DNA of 64,000 bases. Origin: Pisaster brevispinus. Taxonomy: Eukaryota > Echinodermata > Asteroidea > Forcipulatida > Asteriidae. How positions within the stretch are numbered: the first letter of the stretch is position 1; the number at the start of each line of letters is the position of its first letter. The translations under genes were made by a program, and so were the position numbers. This document shows positions 30,101-42,600 of the stretch, piece after piece. The stretch covers positions 9,176,001 through 9,240,000 of the forward strand of contig JAMKCF010000009.1 of the NCBI GenBank assembly GCA_023634235.1, given 5' to 3'. The notes beneath the pieces are model-generated. The model did no database searches, had not been told where the DNA came from, and was given only the letters and a program-made list of their open reading frames with translations.

Positions 30101-33100
30101 AATGTTGCCCCAGTCTCGATCTATCAGATGCCAAACTTTGAACATCGTAGCTTTCAACTTCAATGAAATACAACAACTACAATAGGGTCATTTAAAAAAA
30201 ATTGAAAACCTTGTAATTCGACAACTGATGATGTCATCATAACGTCATCAAGTGTGTGCCGTCCACATATAAAGGTTCAATTGTCTGATGAGTTTCAAGG
30301 TTTAAATCAATTTTAATTTTGAGTTATGACAAAAATTCGAAAAAACACAAAGGCAGACTTTGACCTTCCGTTAAGACCGGAAGTAAAGGTCATACGATTT
30401 TGGCGTTAACTTTTCAAATGTTGCTCCAGTCTTGATTTATAAGATGCCCAAATATGAGCATCCTAGCTTTCAAATTCACGAAGATACACCGAATAGAAAA
30501 TGGTCATTTTCAATTTTGAAAACCTTGTTATTCGACACCAGATGACGTCATAATGACGTCATGACAACTGTGACGTCCTCATATTAAGGTTCAATTGTCT
30601 GATGAGTTTCAAGATTCAATTCAGTTTCAATCTTGAGTTATGCTGTAGAGAAGAGTTCTCGGGAAGAAGATGGAGAAGAAAAAAAAACTAGACATTGAAT
30701 TTTTGTTTGCTACAAAAACACGGTGTTCGTGATCGATGATGTAGATAAATTATGATTGAACAATATTTCATTTTATCAACCTGATTTGTGCCCATTGTAA
30801 TGCCGTGTAGTTAATAAAAATGCAATGTGTGGTTCAGGAGTTATGATTATTTCAAATATTGAATTTGATCATCCGGTTTGAACCAGAAGTCAAAGTCAAA
30901 TTGGGTCCCATTCTGTGTGTCATTTTTTAAGTTGTTAAATACTTTGCCAATGATGTAAAGATTGCAAAAAAACCAAAGTGTGCCTGAGAAGTTATGATTT
31001 TTTGAAAAATTATTTTTTAACTTCCGGTTTGAACCGGAAGTCAGTGTTAATTGAGGTCACACTGTGTATCGTTTGTTAAGTCTGAAGAGCTCTTTCTGAT
31101 GACGTTTACTTGATATAAATACAATGAGTGGTTGAGGAGTTATTCCTTTTTTTAATTATTAAATTCATCTTCCGGTATGAACCGGAAGTCAAGGTCAAAT
31201 GGCATAACATTTTGTGTATCGTTTCATACCTTCCAAATGATGCATAAATTTTACAAATCCAATGTGTGGTTCAGAAGTTATGATTTTTTGAAACATGAAA
31301 TTCCAACTTCCGGCTTGAACCGGAAGTTAAGGTCAAATGGGTCATATTTTGTGTAGCGCGTGTTTGATTTATCAAGACCGTTCAGACGACGTTTGGATTG
31401 TGAAAATCCAACGTGTGGTTAAGGAGTTATGAATTTTTCAATTATTACACGGACTATCATTAGTTGAGCTCTGTAAATAATGACCATTCATGTGATATAG
31501 CGCCCTCATGTGACATGTACATGTACTGGCAAGGCTGCGTGGACTTTGAACCTTATAAACAAGGGAGCGGAACGGCCAGCTACTGTGTACAGTGTCGGCG
31601 AATGTTTGTGTTGGCCTACACTATCATGCGTTGTCACACGATGAAAGTCAACAGACACATGCGCTTTGACGCCCAGTTTTGACCAGATGCAAAGATTAAA
31701 ATGCTATAATCTCTGTGCAAAAGTTTCGGCAGAATAACTCATTTATAACCTGATGCTAAATTCATGTTAAAATATGCCGTAGTTTTTGAGATTTGAATTT
31801 TGAAATGTTCAACTTCCGGTTTGAACCGGAAGTCAAGGTAAAATGGGGTCATGTTGTGTGTAGCGTTTGTTGACCTTTTAACGACCAATCCGATGATGTG
31901 TAGATTGTAAAAATCCGACATGTGGTTCATGAGTTATGATTTTTTACAAATATTAAGCTTTGATTTAATGTAATTCAATACCCGGTGACGTCATCATGAC
32001 ATAATCAAGTTTGTGTCGTCTTGATACTAAGATTTAAGTGTCCAATGAGTTTCAATGTTCAGGTAACTTTTAATCTTGAGTTATGCCGTAAAAAAGCCCA
32101 AAACATGATTTTTTTAAGGAAAATCAACGAAGGCAAATTTCGACCCAGGGTAACGACCCGGAAGTTAAGGTCATACGATTTTGACGTTAACTTTTCAAAT
32201 GATGCCCCAGTCTTGGTCTATCATATGCCCAATTATGAACATCATACCTTTGAAATTTACGAAGATACAGCAAATAGAAAAAGGTCAGTTTTTTACTTTA
32301 AAAACCTTGTAATTCGACACCCGATGACGTCATCATAACGTCATCAAGTCTGTGCCGTCCTCATATCAAGGTTCAATTGTCTGATGAGTTTCAAGGTTAA
32401 AATCAATTTTAATTTTGAGTTATGACCAAAATTAAAAAAGACCCTAAAACGCAGACTTTGACCTTCCGTTAAGACCGGAAGTAAAGGTCGTACGATTTTG
32501 GCGTTAACTTTTCAAATGTTAGCCCAGTCTTGATTTATAAGATGCCCAATTATGAGCATCCTAGCTTTCAAATTCACGAAGATACAGCAAATAGAAAATA
32601 GTCATTTTTCAACTTTAAAAACCTTGTAATTCGACACCTGATGACGTCATCATGACGTCATGACAACTGTGCCGTCTTCATATTGAGGTTTAACTGTCTG
32701 ATGAGTTTCAAGGTTCAATTCAGTTTCAATGTTGAGTTATGCTGTAGAGAAGAGTTCTAGGGAAGAAGAAGATGGAGAAGAAAAAAAAAAAAAAAAAAAA
32801 ACAGAACAAAAACAATAGGTGTTCGTGCACATGTTGCACGAACACCTAAAAAAAAGTAGACATAGAATTTTTGTTTATTACAAAAATACGGTGTTCGGTG
32901 GAACGTTACATGATGACGTACCTCAAAAACTTTGTACATAAAAAGATGATTTTTTATACAATGTGTTGTTTTTATAGTTAAACTTGTACCACACTTTGTA
33001 ACAACTCCCGTTTCTTGACAAATGTTTATGTTTGTGTTACATTGGCATCAGGTTTTTTGGTTTTATTTTGCACCTCAAAGCCCTTTAAAAATTTCGCCCA

Positions 33101-36100
33101 TCTGGCACGGGATATTGTACATACAGATTTTGCAATGCCAGTTGTATTATACTATTTCAATTAATTATTTGTATTTTCCTGTTTAACCGGAAGTCAAGGT
33201 TAAATGGTTAAGTTGAATGTTGTGTATGTCGTTTCTTAAGTTTCTTTAGTTATTACTATCAATAAATACAAATTCAAATGTGTTGTTGAGAAATTATTTT
33301 TCTTATGTACCGCGTGTTTAATTTATCAATACCGTTCAGACGACGTATGGATTGTAACAATCCATTGTGTGGTTAAGGAGTTATGAATTTTTCAAACATT
33401 ACACGGACTACCATTATTTGGATGTGCAATATACAATAAAATAGCGAGCGACGCCAAAAGTATTTCTATAGATGGCTTTACAGTTTCAATCAAAGATCGT
33501 ATAGCGCCGTAGGCGGTAACTATCTTTGGTTTAAATAAAGACATGTTAACTTAAACTACGCGCGCAATGTACATGTGGCTGTATGGACGTGTAGCGAGAC
33601 CTTGACTTCACGTGCTCGTACACGTGCGTGGCTGGTACAGGTTTGACATACATTTTATTTACGTGTAGGCCTACACTACCGTGCGTTGTCTTACAAGGTC
33701 GTTCAACAGACACTTGCGCTTTGCCGCCCAGTTTTGACCAGATGCAAAGATTAAAATGCTATAATCTCTGTGCAAAAGTTTCGGCAGAATAACTCATCTA
33801 TAACCTGATGCAAAATTCATGTTAAAATATGACGTAGTTTTTGAGATATGAATTTTGTGAAATTTTCAACTTCCGGTTTGAACTGGAAGTCAAGGTCAAA
33901 TGGGGTCATGTTGTGTGTAGCATTTGTTGACCTTTTAACGACCAATCCGATGATGTGTAGATTGTAAAAATCCGACACGTGGTTCATGAGTTATGATTTT
34001 TTACAAATATTAAACATTGATTTAATGTAATTCAATACCCGATGACGTCATCATGACATCATCATGTTTGTGGCGTCTTGATGATATTGTTCACATCTCT
34101 TATGAGTTTAAATGTTCAAATCAATCTCAATCTTGAGTTATGCTGTAGAAAAGCCAAAAACATGACTTTTTGAAGGAAAATCAACGAAGGCAAACTTCGA
34201 CCCAGGGTAACGACCCGGAAGTTAAGGTCATACGATTTTGACGTTAACTTTTCAAATGTTGTCCAAGTCTTTATCTATTTGATGCCTAAGTATGAACATC
34301 ATAGCTTTTATATTCGTCGAGATACAGCAACAAGCAAATGGTCATTTTTCAACATTAAAAACCTTGTCATGACGTCATCAATGTCGTCATCATTCCAAAA
34401 AAGTGGCGGTTTCATCTACTCACTATTGCCTATGTACACAGTAAGTCTTAAGTTTGTACAAGCTTTACTTTTGTTTAAAATTGCTGGAGAAGGTTCAGAG
34501 GGAAAGAAGAACGCGAGGAAAAAAACTAGACATAGAATTTTTGTTTATTACAAAAATACGGTGTTCGGTGGAACGTTGCATGATGACGTAGTTCAAAAAC
34601 ATTGAACATAAAAAGATGAATTTTTATACAATGTGTTGTTTTTTATAGTTAAACTTGTACCACACTTTGTAACAACTCCCGTTTCTTGACAAATGTTTAT
34701 GTTTGTGTTACATTGGCATCAGGTTTTTGGGGTTTATTTTGCACCTCAAAGCCCTTTAAAAATTTCGCCCATCTGGCACGGGATATTGTACATACAGATT
34801 GTGCAATGCCAGTTGTATTATATTATTTCAATTAATTATTTGTATTTTCCTGTTTAACCGGAAGTCAAGATTAAATGGTTAAGTTGAATGTTGTGTATGT
34901 CGTTTCTTAAGTTTCTTAAGTTATTACTATCAATAAATATTAATTCAAATGTGTTGTTGAGAAATTATTTTTCTTGTGTACCGCGTGTTTAATTTTTCAA
35001 TACCGTTCAGACGACGTATGGATTGTAACAATCCATTGTGTGGTTAAGGAGTTATGAATTTTTCAAATATTACACGGACTACCATTATTTGGATGTGCAA
35101 TATACCATGAAATAGCGAGCGACGCCAAATGTATTCCTATAGGTGGCTTTACAGTTTCAATCAAAGATCGTATAGCGACGGCGCTAACAATCTTTGGTTT
35201 CAATACAGACATGTTAACTTAAAAACCACGCACACAATGTACATGTGGCTGTATGGACGTGTAGTAGCGAGACCTTGACTACACGTGCTCGTACACGTGC
35301 GTGGCTGGTAGACACTTGTGCTTTGATGTCAAGTTTGAACCAAATGCAAAGATTAAAATGTTATTATTTCTGTGCAAAATTTACGGCAGGATAACTCATC
35401 TATATCCTGATGCAAAATTCAGGTTAAAAGGTTGAATAGTTTTTGAGATATGAATTTTTCAAACTTTCAAATTCGAATTTTAACCGGAAGTCAAGGTCAA
35501 ATGGGGTCATGTTGTGTGTAGCATTTGTTGACCTTTTAACGACCAATCCGATGATGTGTAAATTGTAAAAATCCAACATGTGGTTCATGAGTTATGATTT
35601 TTTACAAATAATAAACTTTGATTTAATGTAATTCAATACCCGATGACGTCATCATGACATCATTAAGCTTGTGTCGTCTTGATACTAAGGTTCAACTGTC
35701 TGGTGAGTTTCAACTATCAGTTACTTGTAGCTTTTGTTAATCTTTATGCAAGATCATAGCATGAAGGTTTGTCATATGAAACTTCAACTTCCGGTTTTCA
35801 CAGGAACTAAAGGTCAACTGGGGTCACACTCTGTAGAAGATATCTAGAATTGCCCAAAAGCTTTGAAATGGTGTAAGGCCATGAGAATGAAAATGATAGA
35901 TTTGCGTCCACCGCCCGCTGGCTCTGAAAGCTACCGCCGAAAAATTTCATTATTTTCAAAAAAATTCATTTTTTTCACAAAAAGGACTCTGCATCACAAA
36001 TTTTCAAGTTTCAAATCATCAAACAACGGTAAAAGGTTATATTTACGCATTTTATTAGTAGTATACAAGCAGGGTTCTCCACAGGGTGGACAATGTACAA

Positions 36101-39100
36101 TAATAACATCTCTCATGATAGCGCGGGGTCGACTTAATTATTGAGTCTTTGAGACAAGGTTCCGTTCATCGACTAAAAATGTAGTCAGGATGCCCTGCGA
36201 CACAGAGAAAAATGCACGCGAAATGCCGTTACGAAATAGCCGACCTCTGGGTACCCGTCGCTGCACACTATTAACGGTGGATTGTGCATGTGTACATGTA
36301 CGTCGGGATTCTGTTGCCCGGGCGCTCAACGATTTTGTCCTGTCGCTACATTTTTTTAACGGGCGCATTTGGTATTTTGAGAATTTTGAACGGACGTTTT
36401 TTTTTTAGTACGCATGGTATGTGAGACAGATGTAGGGAAATCTCAGGAGTTTGTGTACCCAATATAGCAAGATCACTAGCATTAATAACTACATACACAC
36501 TTGTTATTATTATTGCAATTACATCGTTGAAGAAGCTTACTACGAGAAAATAAGGAGTAATGAAAAATGAAAAAAAGCCTCATGTCATTTCAAAAATGCC
36601 CGGACGCAAATCTATAACTTTCATTCACATGGCCTAATGATTATTAATGTACCACGTTTCATTAATAAGATACACATTTTTGTATGTGCAAACTTATACT
36701 TCCGGTTTGGACCGGAAGTGAAGGTGAAATGGGGTCACACATTGTAAACATTTGTAGAATCGTCTAAGGGTTTTAAAATCACGTAATTATATTAACAAAA
36801 ACATTTAAGTAAATGAGATACGATTTTTTATTTACAAAATTTCAACTTCCGGTTTCGACCGGAAGTAAAGGTCAAATGGGGTCACACTGTGTGTAAGAAG
36901 TGTTTAATACCTCAAGAGCTTTTATATGGCACAATTATCATGTATGTAGCATATATGGTTTTTGAGATATGATTATTTTAACATAAAACTTCAATTTAAC
37001 GTAATGACGTCATCGATGACGTCATCATTCCAAAAATTGTTTTTTGTCATGTACACACTGTGTTCTAGGTAATTGGAAAGTTTCAAGTCGGTACAAGCTT
37101 TAGTTTTGGAGATAGCAAAATAATTTTTTTTTCGACCTCGTCTACGATTTTCGTTGTGACGTAGCTATGACGTCACGTAATGAATTTCTAGAATGCTCGT
37201 GAGCTAAACAAAATATTATTCATTGAAAGTTTTTTCATATTTTGCTTCACTTAGGCTCCAGAGCCCCAAATAACATAATTTGTACCTTTAACTTCCGATT
37301 TCAACCGGAAGTCAAGGTCAAATGGGGTCATGTTGTGTGTAGCATTTGTTGACCTTTTAACGACCAATTCGATGTTGTGTAGATTGTAAAAATCCAACAT
37401 GTGGTTCATGAGTTATGATTTTTTACAAATATTAAACTTTGATTTAATGTAATTCAATACCCGATGACGTCATCATGACATCATCATGTTTGTGGCGTTT
37501 TGATGATAATGTTCAATTGCCTTATGAGTTTCAATGTTCAAATCAATTTCAATTTTGAGTTATGACAAAAATTTGAATTTTTTTACGAAAAAACACAAAG
37601 GCAGACTTTGACCTTCCGTTAAGACCGGAAGTGAAGGTCATACGATTTTGGCGTTAACTTTTCAAATGTTGCCCCAATCTTGATCTATCATATGCCCAAT
37701 TATGAGTTTCATAGCTTTCAAATTCACGAAGATACAGCACAAAGCAAATGGTCTGTTTTCAACATTAAAAACCTTGTCATGACGTCATCAATGTCGTCAT
37801 CATTCCAAAAAAGTGGCGGTTTCATCTACTCACTATTGCCTATGTACACAGTAAGTTTTAAGTTTGTACGAGCTTTACTTTTGTTTAAAATTGCTGGAGA
37901 AGGTTCGGAGGGAAAGAAGAACACGAGGAAACTAGACCTAGAATTTTTGTTTATTACAAAAATACGGTGTTCGGTGGTACGTTACATGATGACGTAGTTC
38001 AAAAAACATTGAACATAAAAAGATGAATTTTTATACAATGTGTTGTTTTTTATAGTTAAACTTGTACCACACTTTGTAACAACTCCCGTTTCTTGAGAAA
38101 TGTTTATGTTTGTGTTACATTGGCATCAGGTTTTTTGGTTTTATTTTGCACCTCAAAGCCCTTTAAAAATTTCGCCCATCTGGCACGGGATATTGTACAT
38201 ACAGATTTTGCAATGCCAGTTGTATTATATTAATTTAATTAATTATTTGTATATTCCTGTTTAACCGGAAGTCAAGGTTAAATGGTTAAGTTGAATATTA
38301 TGTATGTCGTTTCTTAAGTTTCTTAAGTTATTAATATCAATAAATACAAATTCAAATGTGTTGTTGAGAAATTATTTTTCTTGTGTACCGCGTGTTTAAT
38401 TTATCAATACCGTTCAGACGACGTATGGATTGTAACAATCCATTGTGTGGTTAAGGAGTTATGAATTTTTCAAATATTACACGGACTACCATTATTTGGA
38501 TGTGCAATATACAATGAATACAATGAAATAGCGAGCGACGCCAAAAGTATTCCTATAGGTGGCTTTACAGTTTCAATCAAAGATCGTATAGCGCCGTAGG
38601 CGGTAACGATCTTTGGTTTCAATACAGACATGTTAACTTAAACTACGCGCGCAATGTACATGTGGCTGTATGGACGTGTAGCGAGACCTTGACTACACGT
38701 GCTCGTACACGTGCGTGGCTGGTACAGGTTTGACACATTGTATTTACGTGTAGGCCTACACTACCGTGCGTTGTCGTACAAGGTCGTTCAATAGACACTT
38801 GCGCTTTGACGCCCAGTTTTGACCAGATGCAAAGATTAAAATGCTATAATCTCTGTGCAAAAGTTTCGGCAGAATAACTCATCTATAACCTGATGCAAAA
38901 TTCATGTTAAAATATGACGTAGTTTTTGAGATATGAATTTTGTGAAATTTTCAACTTCCGGTTTGAACCGGAAGTCAAGGTCAAAGGGGGTCATGTTGTG
39001 TGTAGCGTGTGTTAACCTTTTAACGACTAATCCGATGATGTGTAGATTGTAAAAATCCGACATGTGGTTCATGAGTTATGATTTTGTACAAATATTAAAC

Positions 39101-39590
39101 ATTGATTTAATGTAATTCAATACCCGATGACGTCATCATGACATCATCATGTTTGTGGCCTCTTGATGATAATGTCCAATTGCCTTATGAGTTTCAATGT
39201 TCAAATCAATTTCAATTTTGAGTTATGACAAAAATTTGATTTTTTTGACGAAAAAACACAAAGGCAGACTTTGACCTTCCGTTAAGACCGGAAGTGAAGG
39301 TCATGCGATTTTTGCGTTAACTTTTCAAATGTTGCCCCAATCTTGATGTATCAGATGCCCAACTATGAGTTGCATAGCTGTCAAATTCACGAAGATACAG
39401 CAATTAGAAAATTGTCATTTTTAACTTTAAAAACCTTGTCATGACGTCATCAATGTCGTCATCATTCCAACAAAATGGCGGTTTCATCTACTCACTATTG
39501 CCTATGTACACAGTAAGTTTTAAGTTTGTACAAGCTTTACTTTTGTTTAAAATTGCTGGAGAAGGTTCGGAGGGAAAGAAGAACACGAGG

Positions 39591-39623
<33 letters not shown>

Positions 39624-42600
39624 ATAACAATAACAATAGTTGTTCGGCTGTTAGCCGAACACCTAAAAAAAAAACATAACAGTAACAATAGTTGTTCGGC
39701 TGTTGGCCGAACACCTAAAAAAAAAAAAAAAACAGAACAAAAAGCACATATTGCACGAACACCTGAATAAAAAAACTTCAACAAAAACAAGAGCTGTTTC
39801 GCAGCGCTGCGCTACAAAACATAAGGGTAAGGGGGGATCTAGAGAAATATGAGCCATGGCTGTCTGCTGAGATTATACTGTATTCTTACCATGCACAGTG
39901 ATGTAGACATCACAGCGTCTGCTATTTGAAGCTTGGTCTGTGGCAATGTAAGTCAAACGTGTTGTTCCTTCAGTAAATGATGACCCAGAGCCCTGGGAAA
40001 TATCCAAGCTGGAGACAGAACAAATCAACCTGATCTCAGTCAAACAATATCAAAGGTCAATAAACCGTAAAGCGAAATAATTTTGTAGTGAACATTGTTA
40101 ACATAGACATAACAAACGTTTTAACCTTGGCAAAAGTGGAATTTTTATGGCACTGGAAACAGTTACCATGTGAACTAGAATGGGTGATGCAAGAATGAAG
40201 CAGACTTACTAACAAATCAAGTGTTCTGGAAAGGGTGCACAAGCTTCGAATTAAGTCAACAATGGAAAATTATCTGGTATATGTGATGCTGCTTAGCGTC
40301 TCAAAGTCCCCAATCCAAACAATTTAATACAATATACCGTTTACTCAAATGTATTTGAACATGCGGTAGTTTTGACACAAAAATTGACAACATGGTAAGA
40401 GGAGATGGTCAGTTGGTTGGGAGGAGATGCTGAATGTGAAGTCTGGCAAAGTGACCGGAATAACTTTCATTTTGTTGTAACACACACCTGACAACATTTA
40501 CAACCCCAGAGTTATCGGTTGCTACCGGTGCTTGAAAGATGACAACAGCTTGCCGCATTCCTGGTGGAGCAGTCTTCTCAAGATACATTGGGCAGCTCTC
40601 ATTAAACACTGGGGATTGGTGATCTGTTACATTCAAGTTAGGGATAATATTAACAACCTCAAAAGTGATAGTTCCTTTTAAACATTCTATTCCCATTAAA
40701 TATTATAACACCCCTTACAAATATTCTGACTGGTTTAGAGCACCCCACTTGATATGTCTTAATTTTACTAAAAGGCTGCGCGAACACGACGCGCTATACA
40801 CGCAGCAAACAAGGTAGTATAACCATAGCAACTGATGTATTATCCTATGGCAACCGATGTACTATCCCATGCCAACCAATGTACTATACCCATAGCAACA
40901 GCAACTTACCGTAATCTTCAGCATATTAGCCGCCCGGTGTATAAGCCGCAATGCCCAGAAATTGTCAAAATAACATTTAGTTGTCAGTGTATAAGGCGCC
41001 TGGCGTATAAGCCGCAGCAGCGACCGCATACACAGAGGGGCCGTGCGTGTTTGCCGTCCTTTGTGGTGATGTACAGTGACTGGCGGGCGGCACATCAGTC
41101 ATTGTATATCGCCACAAAGTATGAGTTGCGTTGCATTGAAGTAAAAATGTATTTGATGTAACACCATCGATCGTTATTGAAATCCTCAATTAGAATGGTC
41201 TGCAGTCAAGTGGGCCTATTTTCTTTTTTTAAGTGATTGGCCGGCACATCACTTTACGTGTGGAAACAAGCGGCCCACTTTCTAGACCACCCGACGGGTT
41301 TTGGGAGGGCGGGCCGCCCTCCTTAAATTTCAGGCTGCCCTGCCAAAGAATTGGCTGCCCTGGCAAAATAATTAACCGCCCTGTCAGAAATTGATGAACA
41401 CAACTTTTATCCCAGCGCGGAACGCTGATACAAGTTTCCTTCCACACAGACATTCTTCCACCAGGCCTCACTCAAATGAGTAGCCGTGTTGGGAAGCTTG
41501 CGGACCGCCAAATCGCTGCATTGCGATCACCTTAAACCGATCGGCCGGCTGTGACACACAGCCAGTTGACAGCCGCGGTATACAGTACATGTGTAGCATG
41601 CATCAATTGAGCCTAAATCAGCACCTGATTGGTCCGCTTCCACGAAAGGTTATGTATTATTCATGATACTCCATGCCTGCTGTGTGTTGATCAGAGACGA
41701 CACGACCGGAACCGCATGGCTGGTCGTGCGGTCCAACAACTAGTCTGGCAACAAGGATACTGCTTCATACGCGTTTCGTTGGTCTGAGCGTTATTGTATG
41801 TGAAAGGTGATTGGACAGCGTATTTGCTAACAATAAGCAATGACCAAAAAAGAGGTGCCCGCTCTAAAGAAAACATGCAGATTATAACGTTCTTGAATTC
41901 TCTCAAAAGCTAAGCTAAGAAATGCAGGTTTTTTAAAAGAAGCTCCCAACTGTTTCACAAAGTGTAAAGATTATTATCACTTTTCAAGAACCAGATGGAT
42001 ATATAAGCCATGAAATAATGTGTAAGTTGTTTCTGCGGGGGGTTTCTGAAGGTTAAATAACACATTTTTCATTGACGATTTAATTTCTTTAGACTGCAGT
42101 TTTTCACGTCACATCGTGATCAAACAACTGGTTACCTGCTTCTTTACGGCAAAAGAATGGTACAAGCGGTCACCAGCAAAAGTCATAATCGAAACGAGCA
42201 TGATATGGGCCCCAAGTTTCACGACCCTCCCTCGGCTCGAAAGATGTGCTGGGGTTCTAAACATTTCTTCAACACCGTCACACCACACATGCCATGTTTT
42301 GCAGGTTTTTTTGTTGTTTCGCTTAAGAACAAGAGTATTTTTTCATCTAGAATATTTCACAAACAATCTTTCTTAAAAAAGTGTACGTTGGTTTTTTTTC
42401 TTCAATATTAAAACGTCGGCGTATAAGCTGCCCGGCATATTAGTCGCCCGGCGTATAAGCCGCAGAAGTTTTTCTCTGGGCCAAAATCAATGTATAAGTT
42501 GCGGCTTATATGCTGAAGATTACGGGTGGTACCTTGATGTCTAGGCACAGTATATGTATGGTTAGGTGATCCCCGGAGCATTCTATTTTGCCAAGGTTTG

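Larger units (their letters stand above)
24749..39889. repeat. 15.1 kb intron filled with a CRE/ETS/nuclear-receptor-motif repeat array
   Basis: From about 25.04 kb to 39.83 kb the intron consists of diverged subunits. The usual order is: GAGTTATGA with a T-rich stretch; an ETS-like palindrome ACTTCCGGTTTNAACCGG (plus AAGT); then AAGGTCAAATGGGGTCA, which resembles two nuclear-receptor half sites; later TGACGTCATCATGACGTCA or similar. By eye there are about 30 TGACGTCA and at least 20 full or nearly full ETS palindromes. Larger blocks are also duplicated: 25041 and 25995 start a 954-bp direct repeat, and a segment near 29163 recurs near 33303, 34976 and 38386. No coding gene is seen. Short reading frames such as those near 34.3, 37.7 and 39.5 kb are repeat by-products. 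Confidence 0.9.

Noticed and set aside
34279..34605. Open frames of about 105 residues on the plus strand in the array (also near 37680 and 39441) sharing an [15 protein letters not shown] segment
   Set aside because: They are repeated because the DNA is repeated. They change frame and length between copies, run into A-rich tracts and have no known domain, so I do not call them genes.
28379..39716. Helitron identity of the hairpin-ended blocks
   Set aside because: There is a terminal hairpin, but I could not show a 5' TC, a 3' CTRR at the right distance or insertion between A and T, nor a Rep/helicase. Left unclassified.
24749..39889. CRISPR array or bacterial-type repeat system
   Set aside because: Unit lengths vary, there are no unique spacers of constant size, and the array lies in an intron of a eukaryotic gene.
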